A stretch of DNA of 64,000 nt from Rhodoplanes serenus (GTDB lineage: Bacteria; Pseudomonadota; Alphaproteobacteria; Rhizobiales; Xanthobacteraceae): assembly GCA_009720755.1 (NCBI GenBank), contig WNKV01000013.1:1-64000 (forward strand), given 5' to 3'. Below the pieces are notes generated by a model. It saw only the letters and a list, made by a program, of their open reading frames with translations. It was not told the origin of the DNA and made no database searches. Within the stretch, counting starts at the first letter, position 1, and the number at the start of each line of letters is the position of its first letter. Positions 54,136 through 62,067 of the stretch are shown here, piece after piece. Made by a program: the position numbers and the translations under genes.

Positions 54136-54498
54136 ATGCGCATCGCGGTGGCGAGCGACGACTTCCGCACCGTGACGGCGCATGCCGGCAAGGCATGCCG
54201 GTTCCTGGTGTTCGAGACGGCGCCCGGCGCGGCGCCCCGCGAGGTGGCACGGCTCGACCTGCCGCCCGAGCAGTCGATTCACGAGTTCCGTGGCGACGGC
54301 CCGCATCCGCTGTTCGCCATGCGCGCCGTGATCGCCGGCAGTGCCGGCGCCGGCTTCGTCCGCCGGCTGGCGGGCCACGGGGTGGCGACGATCACCACCG
54401 ACGAGACCGACCCGGCGACGGCGGCCGCGCGCTACGCGGCCGGCACGCTGGCGCCCGCGGTGGCCGACGCCGACGGCTGCGGCTGCACCTGCGGGTGA
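54136..54498 (+). CDS. NifX/NifB-type dinitrogenase cofactor domain protein
   Basis: This 120-residue protein starts MRIAVASDDFRTVTAHAGKA, with CRFLVFE next, as in the NifX/VnfX-like domain that binds FeS or molybdenum-type clusters. It ends in a cysteine cluster DGCGCTCG. ATG 54136 is preferred because AAGGAGAG lies 8-9 bases upstream and the family starts right before IAVAS; ATG 54115 is possible. It follows the Rieske gene by 22 bases and is probably co-transcribed. No nitrogenase gene is in the window, so the role is open. Confidence 0.8.
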   Translation: MRIAVASDDFRTVTAHAGKACRFLVFETAPGAAPREVARLDLPPEQSIHEFRGDGPHPLFAMRAVIAGSAGAGFVRRLAGHGVATITTDETDPATAAARYAAGTLAPAVADADGCGCTCG

Positions 54499-54549
54499 GG
54501 ACGGCGAGCCGCTCGCTCGCCCGTGCCGCGCATGCACTCTCAAAACGCG

Positions 54550-54587
54550 AAAACCGCCGGGCGGGGGATGGTCCCGCTCGGCGGTTT
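54550..54587 (+). terminator. Intrinsic terminator after the NifX-like gene
   Basis: AAAACCGCCGGGCGGG and CCCGCTCGGCGGTTT form a long GC-rich stem with A-run and short T-run on either side, so it could act in both directions. Confidence 0.65.
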
Positions 54588-54743
54588 CGTCTCGCGGTCC
54601 GCGTCGGCGGGCCGCGAGAGTTCGGCAGCTCGTGGGGTCCAGCACGGGCCGAGGCGCGATGCCGTCGGGCGGCATTGCTCTCGTTCTCGGCCCGGGCTCC
54701 CACTCCGGCGCGCCTTGCGCCGCGCCGGGGGGCACTCCGGAAG

Positions 54744-54848
54744 CTAGAGCGGTATCCGATCCAACTGGATCGGCCCCGCTCTAGAAGCCCTTATTTGATC
54801 GCATTTTCGACGGCGAACCGGGTCCCACTTCGCCGGACAATGCTCTAG
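54744..54848 (-). repeat. Type B dispersed palindromic repeat, copy 3
   Basis: This is an inverted copy: CTAGAGCGGTATCCGATCC at the left, GCATTTTCGACGGCGAACC in the middle and TTCGCCGGACAATGCTCTAG at the right. The CTAG at 54845-54848 provides the TAG stop of the DUF2892 gene. Confidence 0.9.
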
Positions 54849-55036
54849 CTCTTGGCGGTCGGGCAGGTGTTGATGCCGAAGATCGTGTAGGCCGGGCAGT
54901 AGGAGATCGCCGCCGTGGCCAGCGGCACCAGGCCGATCCAGGCCCACATCGGGCCGCCGGTCAGCGCCCAGTAGACGAGGCCGAAGCCGACCACGGCCCG
55001 CACCAGCCGATCCATCATTCCCATGTTTTTCGTCAT
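54845..55036 (-). CDS. DUF2892 family small membrane protein
   Basis: This 63-residue protein begins MTKNMGMMDRLVRAVVGF, with two transmembrane segments (VGFGLVYWALTGGPMWAWI, LVPLATAAISYCPAYTIFGI) and a final NTCPTAKS. It belongs to the DUF2892 inner-membrane family seen next to rhodanese and Crp/Fnr genes. The last residues and stop come from the type B repeat. The Crp/Fnr regulator gene lies upstream on the same strand. Confidence 0.85.
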   Translation of the reverse strand: MTKNMGMMDRLVRAVVGFGLVYWALTGGPMWAWIGLVPLATAAISYCPAYTIFGINTCPTAKS

Positions 55037-55312
55037 GACAGTCCTCTCGCTCGCTTCGATGCACAGGATGAAGTCGAGACGTAATCGCGGGAGCGCCGGT
55101 CGTCTGTGACGAAGTCACCAATCCGGCGCGACCGTCGATCCGGACGGGTGGCGACGATCGCCGCGGAATGGCCGTCGTCACGTCGGACATCGCCGAAAAA
55201 CGGCGGAGCGACGCGGCCGCGGAGCCATTGTACGCCGGAGGGGCGGTGCCGTCGCGCGCATTCGGCAGCGTCGATGTCGCAGCGTCATGTCTCGCCGACG
55301 AAGCGCCGCCGC

Positions 55313-55990
55313 TCAGGCGTCACCCGGGCCGGCGGTGCGGCGCAGGGAGGCGGCGTCGTGGACCTCGATGCGGCCGCGCGCGAGCGACACCCAGCCCCGC
55401 CGCTCGAACGTCTTCAGATGGCGGCTGATCACCTCGCGGGCGCTGCCGATCTCGGCGGCGAGCTGCTGATGGGTGATCGACAGCGCGCGGCGATCGGCGG
55501 CGAGCGCCAGGAGCCGGGCGGCCAGGCGGCTCTCGATCGACTCGAAGGCGACGTTGCGGATCACCCGCATGAGATCCGCCATGCGCTCCGCATGGGCCGT
55601 GAACACGAAGCTGCGGAAGCGGCCCGAACGGGCCATCAGGGTCTCGAAGGCGGTGTCGGTCAGCGCCACCGCCTCGACGGCGGTCTCGGTGGTGGCGAAG
55701 GCGCTGTAGCGGTCGGCCGCCAGCAGCGCCATGGTGGTGAGGATGCAGATGCTGCCGGGTCCGAGCCGATACAGCACGATTTCGTTGCCGTCGCGATCGA
55801 GCTGATAGACGCGGATGCGCCCTTGCCGCACCAGCAGGAAGGCGCCGCACGCCTGGTGCGGCTCGAACACCGTGGCGTCGGCCGGCAGCGCTACCGAAGC
55901 GGAGGCGCCGGTGAGGATGGCGCGCTCGTCCGGCGGCAGCGTGGACAACGGCGAAAACTCCGCGAGCCAACCGGGGGACGGGGCGCTCAC
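55313..55990 (-). CDS. Crp/Fnr-family transcriptional regulator
   Basis: This 225-residue protein has an N-terminal cyclic-nucleotide-binding-like domain (to about residue 125) with few cysteines and no FNR cluster set. A dimer helix and a C-terminal helix-turn-helix follow (ITHQQLAAEIGSAREVISRH). The recognition helix SAREVISRHLK is of the DNR/NnrR or Crp type. GTG 55990 follows CGAGGGAGGC. It may sense redox or nitric oxide; the ligand cannot be read. The 276 bases to the DUF2892 gene hold only a presumed promoter. Confidence 0.88.
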   Translation of the reverse strand: MSAPSPGWLAEFSPLSTLPPDERAILTGASASVALPADATVFEPHQACGAFLLVRQGRIRVYQLDRDGNEIVLYRLGPGSICILTTMALLAADRYSAFATTETAVEAVALTDTAFETLMARSGRFRSFVFTAHAERMADLMRVIRNVAFESIESRLAARLLALAADRRALSITHQQLAAEIGSAREVISRHLKTFERRGWVSLARGRIEVHDAASLRRTAGPGDA

Positions 55991-56323
55991 CTCGGCCTCC
56001 CTCGGGCACAGCCGGCGGGGCTGCGGCCGCGCAGCCGCGGGCCATGCGCCGCCGTGCGGCGGTCACGGCCTCGCACCGCTGCGGCTCGATTCGCCCGCTC
56101 GGTCGATGCTCGCATCATCACCGATCCCTATCAGCCGGCCCTGGCCCCCTCAAGCCGGCGACGAGCGAGCCGCCGCGGCACCGTGAACGTGCGAGCCGGG
56201 GTTGCGTGGCGGCCGATGCTTCGCCTAGATCACCCGGCGCGCCGCCGCCGCGGCCGCCCGCCGCGGAGGCGGCTCGTCGACCGCCCCGCCGTCCCGTCCC
56301 ACCTCGACCTCCGAGCACGCCCC
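55991..56323. other. Intergenic region, no gene recognised
   Basis: These 333 bases separate the divergent Crp/Fnr and DUF3830 genes. Open frames exist but have no family features. Promoters for both directions are presumed here; no riboswitch or repeat is seen. Confidence 0.5.
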
Positions 56324-56740
56324 ATGAGCGACCTGAAGATCATCGCCGGCCCGTTCACGTTCGACGCCCGCTTCGAGCGCGCGGCGGCGCCCAAGACCTG
56401 CGCGGCCTTCATCGAGCGGCTGCCCTTCGTCAGCAAGGTGGTGCATGTGCGCTGGAGCGGCGAGGGCGTGTGGATTCCGCTCGGCGACTACAGCTTCGGG
56501 GTCGACTACGAGAACCACACGAGCTTCCCGGCGCCCGGCCAGATCATCCTCTATCCGGGCGGCATCAGCGAGACGGAGATCCTGCTCGCCTATGGCGGGG
56601 TGCGCTTCGCCAGCAAGGTCGGTCAGCTCGCCGGCAGCCACTTCATCACGCTGACCTCGAATCTCGACAAGCTGCCGGAGCTCGGCCGTCTGGCCCTGTG
56701 GGAGGGCGCCCAGCCGATCCGCTTCGAGGCGGTCCAATAG
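56324..56740 (+). CDS. DUF3830 family protein (cyclophilin-like fold)
   Basis: This 138-residue protein matches DUF3830. The N-terminal IIAGPFTFDARFERAAAPKT has the cyclophilin-like start. HVRWSGEGVWIPLGDY in the middle and AYGGVRFASKVGQLAGSHF towards the end are typical. The function is unknown; these proteins often accompany amidohydrolase or amino-acid catabolic genes. The start at MSDLKIIAG has no clear Shine-Dalgarno. A half copy of repeat B follows. Confidence 0.8.
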   Translation: MSDLKIIAGPFTFDARFERAAAPKTCAAFIERLPFVSKVVHVRWSGEGVWIPLGDYSFGVDYENHTSFPAPGQIILYPGGISETEILLAYGGVRFASKVGQLAGSHFITLTSNLDKLPELGRLALWEGAQPIRFEAVQ

Positions 56741-56751
56741 ATAAAGGACTT

Positions 56752-56794
56752 TCAGAGCGGGACACGATCTCGTCGGATCGGATTCCGCTCTGGA
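56752..56794 (+). repeat. Half copy of type B repeat
   Basis: CTTTCAGAGCGGGACACGA and CGTCGGATCGGATTCCGCTC match the right half of copies 1 and 2. The left half with CATTTTCCGGCG is missing. It lies 12 bases after the TAG stop of the DUF3830 gene. The 200 bases after it hold no gene. Confidence 0.75.
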
Positions 56795-56996
56795 AGGCGT
56801 CCGCCCGGATCGATCCCGAGAGTCGCGCTCGCAAAACGTCCTCGGCAGTAATTCGACACCGTGACTGGGTCGATGTCGTCATTTCCAGACAATTCGCACA
56901 GGTTTCGCTGTGCCGTTCTTCGCCATTCGTCTGATGGATTCACGCCTTGACGTCTGGTGGTCGTCATGAGACCGTTTCTCGTCGCAAAACGACGAT

Positions 56997-57184
56997 GCGG
57001 GAGAGACCGGCCGAGGCCGCGAGCCAAAGCCGGCGCCGACGGAGCAACACCCCCGGAAACTCTCAGGCACCCGAGACCGCATCGATCGGACACTCTGGAG
57101 AGAGGCGTTTCGGACGCCCACCGAAGGGGAAGTTTCGCCCGGCGACGGGCGGGATAAGCTCTCAGGTACCGTGACAGAGGGGGC
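56997..57184 (+). ncRNA. Tandem glycine riboswitch
   Basis: Two glycine aptamers stand in tandem. The first has GCGGGAGAGACCGG, GACGGAGCAAC, GGAAACTCTCAGGCAC and GGACACTCTGGAGAG. The second has GGAGAGAGGCG, GCCCACCGAAGGGG, GATAAGCTCTCAGGTACC and GTGACAGAGGGGG. Order and spacing fit the gcvT-type element. It lies 54 bases before the flavoenzyme gene. Confidence 0.93.
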
Positions 57185-57237
57185 CACCGGATCGGACATC
57201 GTCCGGTCCACGGCTCCTCGTGTCACGGAGGGCGAGC

Positions 57238-58671
57238 ATGCCCCACACTCCGGTCGATCCCATCTCTGCTCATCACGATTCCGCTCATCACGATTCTGCT
57301 CATCACGTCGCCGATCATCACGCTTCCGTTCATCACGTCCCTGATCATCCTCTCTTCGCTCACGACGTCTCCTCGTCCGACGTCGCGGCGCCGCTCGCCG
57401 GCATCCCGCAAGCGGCGGCGGACGGCGCCGGCCGTCACGTTGTCGTGGTGGGGGCCGGCATCACCGGCGTCACCACGGCTTACGAGCTGCTGACCCGCGG
57501 CTACGCCGTGACGGTGCTGGACCGGCAACGCTATCCGGCGATGGAGACCTCCTTCGCCAATGGCGGCCAGCTCTCCGCCAGCAACGCCGAGGTGTGGAAC
57601 AGCTGGGCCACCGTGCTGAAGGGCCTGAGGTGGATGTTCCGGTCCGATGCGCCGCTGCGGCTCGGCCTCGCGCCGAGCTGGCACAAGCTGTCGTGGCTGG
57701 CCGAGTTCATGGCCGCCATCCCGCGCCGGGAGCCCAACACGATCGCCACCGCCCGGTTGGCGATCGCGGCGCGCGAGCGGCTGTTCGCCATTGCCCGCCA
57801 GGAGGGCATCGACTTCAGCCACGAGACCCGCGGCATTCTCCACGTCTATCGCGATCGCGCCGGCTGGGAGCACGCCGCCGCGGTGAACCGACTGCTCGCC
57901 GCCGGCGGGCTCGCACGTCGCCCGGTCTCCGCCACCGAGATTCACGACATCGAGCCGACCCTCCATGGCCGCTGGTACGGCGGCTTCCTGACGCCGTCGG
58001 ACTCAACCGGCGACATCCACATGTTCACCCGTCAGCTCGCCCAGGCGTGCCGGCGGCGCGGTGCCCGGTTTGTCCAGAATGCCGAGGTGACCGCCGCATC
58101 GGCCGACACGCGGGGCGTGCGCCTCGGCTGGCGCACCGGCGATGACGTCGGCGTGCTCACGGCCGATTTGGTCGTGGTTTGCGCCGGCGTCGGCAGCCGC
58201 CGCATCGCCGCGATGCTGGGAGATCGCCTCAACGTCTATCCGGTGAAGGGCTACTCGATCACGGTCGAGCTGCACGACGATATCAGCCGACGCGCCGCGC
58301 CGTGGGTGAGCCTGCTCGACGACGAGGCGAAGGTGGTGTCGAGCCGGCTCGGTCCGGACCGCCTGCGGGTCGCCGGCACCGCCGAGATCGCCGGCTTCGG
58401 TCTCGATATCCGCGCCGACCGCGTGCGCCCGCTGGTGGAGTGGACGCAACGCCTGTTCCCGGCGGTGGCGACCGACCGGGTGATTCCGTGGGCGGGGTTG
58501 CGGCCGATGATGCCCGACATGATGCCGCGCGTCGGCCCCGGTCGGCACCCCCGCGTGTTCTACAACACCGGCCACGGTCATCTCGGCTGGACGCTGGCGG
58601 CCGCGACCGCGGCGCTGGTCGCCGATCGCATCGCCGGCGATCCGGCGGGCCGCCTCGATCGCGCCGCGTAA
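57238..58671 (+). CDS. D-amino-acid dehydrogenase/glycine-oxidase-like flavoprotein
   Basis: This 477-residue FAD-dependent enzyme has the dinucleotide fold HVVVVGAGITGVTTAYELL, the DadA signature YPAMETSFANGGQLSAS followed by AEVWNSW, and a C-terminal FYNTGHGHLGWTLAAATAA. Substrates would be D-amino acids or glycine; the upstream glycine riboswitch favours glycine or D-alanine catabolism. GGAGGG before ATG 57238 supports the start. Unusually, residues 11-45 form a His/Asp-rich extension of seven 5-residue repeats (such as AHHDS) encoded by a 15-bp minisatellite. Family members begin near the FAD motif. The symporter gene follows and is probably in the same operon. Confidence 0.88.
   Translation: MPHTPVDPISAHHDSAHHDSAHHVADHHASVHHVPDHPLFAHDVSSSDVAAPLAGIPQAAADGAGRHVVVVGAGITGVTTAYELLTRGYAVTVLDRQRYPAMETSFANGGQLSASNAEVWNSWATVLKGLRWMFRSDAPLRLGLAPSWHKLSWLAEFMAAIPRREPNTIATARLAIAARERLFAIARQEGIDFSHETRGILHVYRDRAGWEHAAAVNRLLAAGGLARRPVSATEIHDIEPTLHGRWYGGFLTPSDSTGDIHMFTRQLAQACRRRGARFVQNAEVTAASADTRGVRLGWRTGDDVGVLTADLVVVCAGVGSRRIAAMLGDRLNVYPVKGYSITVELHDDISRRAAPWVSLLDDEAKVVSSRLGPDRLRVAGTAEIAGFGLDIRADRVRPLVEWTQRLFPAVATDRVIPWAGLRPMMPDMMPRVGPGRHPRVFYNTGHGHLGWTLAAATAALVADRIAGDPAGRLDRAA
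57268..57372 (+). repeat. 15-bp coding minisatellite (seven units)
   Basis: Units such as GCTCATCACGATTCC recur seven times from 57268 to 57372. The first two differ at one base, later ones diverge more. Each encodes a pentad with one or two histidines. The 15-base length keeps the reading frame. Confidence 0.92.
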
Positions 58672-58838
58672 TCGCGCCCGTCACGCGCCGGCGCGCGGTT
58701 GCGACGCGCGCCGGTCGACACGCCGAAGGCGACCTGCACGCGGCGATCGCATCGCCGCGGCAGCCCTCGACCATGTGATTGCTTGCACCGCCACACGAAC
58801 GACGCGACAACGCGCAACGACGCGCAAGGGAGGAACGG

Positions 58839-60218
58839 ATGGACGCCTTCGCTCACTGGCTCAATGTCGTCAACGGCGTGGTATGGGGCGTCCCCATGCT
58901 GATCGCCATTCTCGGCACCGGGCTCTATCTCCAGATCCGGCTGAAGTTCATGCCGATCGCCCGCATCGGCCACGGCTTTCGGATGGTCTGGGATGGCCGC
59001 CGCTCGGCCGAGACGGCGGTCGGCGAGATCAGCCCCTTCGCGGCGCTGATGACGGCGCTCGCCGCGACCGTCGGCACCGGCAACATCGCCGGCGTCGCCA
59101 CCGCGATCGCGCTCGGCGGCCCCGGCGCGCTGTTCTGGATGTGGTGCACGGCGCTGGTCGGCATGGCCACGAAGTACGCCGAGGTGCTGCTCGCGGTGCA
59201 TTACCGCGAGGTGGACGAGCGCGGCGAGGCGGTGGGTGGCCCGATGTACGCCATCAGGAACGGGCTCGGCCCGCGCTTCGCCTGGCTCGGCGTGCTGTTC
59301 GCGGTGTTCGGTGGCGTCGCCGGCTTCGGCATCGGCAACATGGTCCAGTCGAACTCCATCGCCAGCGTGATGGACACCACCTTCGGGGTCCCGAACTGGG
59401 TCACCGGCGTGGTGCTGAGCGGCATCACCGGCGCCGTCGTGCTCGGCGGCATCCGCCGCATCGGGGCGGTGGCGACCGCGCTGGTGCCGTTCATGTGCGT
59501 CGCCTACGTGGTCGGCGCCCTGCTGGTCCTCGTCATCTTCGCGGATCGCGTGCCGGGCGCGCTGGCGCTCGTCTTCCAGCACGCCTTCACGCCGGTTGCG
59601 GCGACCGGCGGCTTCGCCGGCGCCGCCGTGTGGGCGGCGATGCGCTACGGCGTCGCCCGCGGCGTGTTCTCCAACGAGGCGGGCCTCGGCACCGCCGGCA
59701 TCGCCCAGGCGGCCGGCAAGGCGAAGAGCCCGGTGAACTCGGCGCTGATCGGCATGATGGGGACGTTCATCGACACCATCGTGGTGTGCAGCATGACGGG
59801 CCTGGCCATCATCGCGTCGGGCGTCTGGTCGAACGGCGAGTCGGGCGCGGTGCTGTCCACCTCGGCGTTCAGCGCCGCGCTGCCCGGCATCGGCCAGTAC
59901 GTGCTGGCCGGCAGCCTGATCATCTTTGCGCTGACCACCATCCTGGGCTGGGCCTATTACGGCGAGAAGTGCTGGGAGTTCCTGATCGGCGTCAAGGCCA
60001 TCACGCCGTATCGGGTGCTGTGGACGATCGCCGTGCTGATCGGCACCGTCACCCATCTCGACACCGTGTGGTTGATCGCCGACACGCTCAACGCCCTGAT
60101 GGCGGTACCCAACCTGATCTCGCTGGTGCTGCTCTCGCCGGTGGTGGTGGAGCTGACCCGCGCGCATTTCGCCGACATGGCCAGCCGACCCGCGGAGGCC
60201 GCCGTCACCGAGCTCTGA
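58839..60218 (+). CDS. Alanine/glycine:cation symporter (AGCS family)
   Basis: This 459-residue sodium:amino-acid symporter has about ten to eleven helices. AGCS signatures are GTGLYLQIRLKFMP, FAALMTALAATVGTGNIAGV, GGPGALFWMWCTALVGMATK and FSNEAGLGTAGIAQAAGKAK. ATG 58839 follows AAGGGAGGAACG. Context with the glycine riboswitch and the flavoenzyme suggests import of glycine or D/L-alanine for oxidation. Confidence 0.94.
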   Translation: MDAFAHWLNVVNGVVWGVPMLIAILGTGLYLQIRLKFMPIARIGHGFRMVWDGRRSAETAVGEISPFAALMTALAATVGTGNIAGVATAIALGGPGALFWMWCTALVGMATKYAEVLLAVHYREVDERGEAVGGPMYAIRNGLGPRFAWLGVLFAVFGGVAGFGIGNMVQSNSIASVMDTTFGVPNWVTGVVLSGITGAVVLGGIRRIGAVATALVPFMCVAYVVGALLVLVIFADRVPGALALVFQHAFTPVAATGGFAGAAVWAAMRYGVARGVFSNEAGLGTAGIAQAAGKAKSPVNSALIGMMGTFIDTIVVCSMTGLAIIASGVWSNGESGAVLSTSAFSAALPGIGQYVLAGSLIIFALTTILGWAYYGEKCWEFLIGVKAITPYRVLWTIAVLIGTVTHLDTVWLIADTLNALMAVPNLISLVLLSPVVVELTRAHFADMASRPAEAAVTEL

Positions 60219-60249
60219 CCCGACCGGGTCCCTCGTTCGCCGACCCGTC

Positions 60250-60293
60250 AAAAAGAGCGGCCCGCCTTCGGATCGTCTCCGGAGGCGGGCCGC
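60250..60293 (-). terminator. Intrinsic terminator between the symporter and MFS genes
   Basis: GCGGCCCGCCT pairs with AGGCGGGCCGC around a short loop. On the minus strand it is followed by CTCTTTTT, a good terminator for the MFS gene. It can also end the plus-strand symporter transcript. Confidence 0.85.
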
Positions 60294-60338
60294 GTCGTCA
60301 TCGCCGGTCTGGCGCGGGCTGGCCGTGCAGGCGGCCGT

Positions 60339-61655
60339 TTACGAGACGGCCGGTTTCGCCGTCACGGGCCGATCGTCCGCGCGGGCGACCGACTGCTGGT
60401 AGCGGATGATGCCGGCCAGCAGCGCGACCGCCACGAAGCCGAACAGCGAGATCGCCTGGAGGCCTGGGTTGACGCTGCCGGTGGCATCCTTGAGGGCGCC
60501 GACCACATACGGAGCCACGAAGCCCGACAGGTTGCCGACCGAGTTGACCACCGCGAAGGCGACCGCGACGGCGCCGGCGCTGAGCAGCGACGGCATCAGC
60601 ACCCAGAACACCGGCACGGTCGAGAACACGCCGACGGCGGCGAGCGACAGGAACGCCAGCTTGAGGACCGGCACCGAGACCAGTGTGGCACTGCCGAGCC
60701 CGATGGCCGCGAGGCTGAGCGGCAGCAGCACATGGAGCCTGCGCTCGTTGTGCTTGTCGGAGTGACGGCCCCACAGGACCATGCCGATGGCGCCGCACAT
60801 CGGTGGGATCGCGGCGACGAAGCCGGTCTGCACGAACGACAGCCCAAAGTCGCGGACGATCTGCGGCAGGAAGAAGCTGATGCCGTAGTTGAACGCCGTC
60901 ACGCCGAAATAGACGACGCACAAGAGCAGGATGATCGGGCTCTTCATCACGTTGAGCACGCCGTGCGGCACCAGCGCGGTCACGCTCTCGCGCTCGCGGC
61001 GCAGCTCGTCGGCGAGCCATGCCTTCTCGTCGGCGTCGAGCCATTCGGCCTTCTCGGGCGTGTCGCGCAGCAGGTAGAGCACCACGAAGGCGACGAAGAC
61101 GGAGGGCAGACCCTCGATGATGAACAGGAGTTGCCAGCCGTGCAGGCCCCACATCCCGTCGAGGCTGAGCAGCCAGCCCGAGATCGGCGAGCCGACGACG
61201 CTGGCGACCGGCATCGAGGCCAGGAAGATGCTGTTGACCTTGCCGCGATGTCGGCTCGGCAACCACAGCGTGAAGTAGAACGCGATGCCGGGGAAGAAGC
61301 CCGCCTCGGCAGCGCCCAGCAGGAAGCGGATCGTATAGAAGCTCCACTCGTCCCACACGAAGGCCGTGGCGGCCGAGAGGATGCCCCAGGTGATCATGAT
61401 CCGGGCGATCCAGATCCGCGCCCCGACCTTCTCGAGGATGATGTTGGACGGCACCTCGAACAGGAAGTAGGCGACGAAGAAAATTCCGGCTCCGAGCCCG
61501 AACACGGTGTTCGAGAAGCCGAGATCCTTGCTCATGGTCAGCGTCGCGAAGCCGACATTGACCCGATCAAGGAAGCACAGAATGAAGGAGACTACGAGAA
61601 TCGGCAGGAAGCGCCGGATGACTTTCGTCGTGGTTCTCGTCTCGATGTCTTGCAT
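60339..61655 (-). CDS. MFS transporter, anion:cation symporter (phthalate permease) type
   Basis: This 438-residue protein has twelve predicted helices. The first has ILCFLDRVNVGFATLTM, the D-R-x-N motif of the ACS family (tartrate, phthalate, hexuronate). EVPSNIILEKVGARIWIARI and GAAEAGFFPGIAFYFTLWLP also fit. It probably imports an organic acid; the SMP-30 lactonase and CoA-transferase nearby suggest sugar acid or aromatic acid catabolism. Ends in TAA near the terminator. Confidence 0.9.
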   Translation of the reverse strand: MQDIETRTTTKVIRRFLPILVVSFILCFLDRVNVGFATLTMSKDLGFSNTVFGLGAGIFFVAYFLFEVPSNIILEKVGARIWIARIMITWGILSAATAFVWDEWSFYTIRFLLGAAEAGFFPGIAFYFTLWLPSRHRGKVNSIFLASMPVASVVGSPISGWLLSLDGMWGLHGWQLLFIIEGLPSVFVAFVVLYLLRDTPEKAEWLDADEKAWLADELRRERESVTALVPHGVLNVMKSPIILLLCVVYFGVTAFNYGISFFLPQIVRDFGLSFVQTGFVAAIPPMCGAIGMVLWGRHSDKHNERRLHVLLPLSLAAIGLGSATLVSVPVLKLAFLSLAAVGVFSTVPVFWVLMPSLLSAGAVAVAFAVVNSVGNLSGFVAPYVVGALKDATGSVNPGLQAISLFGFVAVALLAGIIRYQQSVARADDRPVTAKPAVS

Positions 61656-62067
61656 GCCCCACCTCGCCGGTCGGTGATCGCTGAGCCGCCGCTCGAGTCC
61701 CGAGCTTTGGACGGCAGGCGCAGCCTGCGCCTTGTCGGTTCCGAGGAGGCGTCGTGTTTCACGAGGCGAAGCATCGTGTTTGAGGAATTGCTACGGACTC
61801 TCCACGGGAGGAGCCTCGTGGGCGGCAAGATCACGGATCGGCTCCGTATCAATACTCTGTATCGAAACTGGAGTGACCGTGACGAAGCGGTCGTTTTCGA
61901 CGGCTGCGACCGTGCGCGGTGTGGTCTGGACGCGACGTCGTTTCGGCGGGAGGTCGGCGCGAGCATCGCGCCGACCCGTCGCGCTCGGCACATCGCGCCG
62001 ATCGGTCGCGCTCGGCACATGGCGCCGTGGCGGACGATCGAGGTCATCTGCGCGGAGGATCGAACGC
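61656..62067. other. Divergent intergenic region with a 27-bp repeat
   Basis: These 412 bases between the MFS and SMP-30 genes contain no convincing gene. Two copies of a 27-bp unit (CATCGCGCCGACCCGTCGCG...) stand at 61964-61990 and 61991-62017, with a partial third. Divergent promoters are presumed. Confidence 0.6.

Noticed and set aside
55991-56323. Small open frames between the Crp/Fnr and DUF3830 genes
   Set aside because: They have no family features, no ribosome binding sites and the composition of chance frames.
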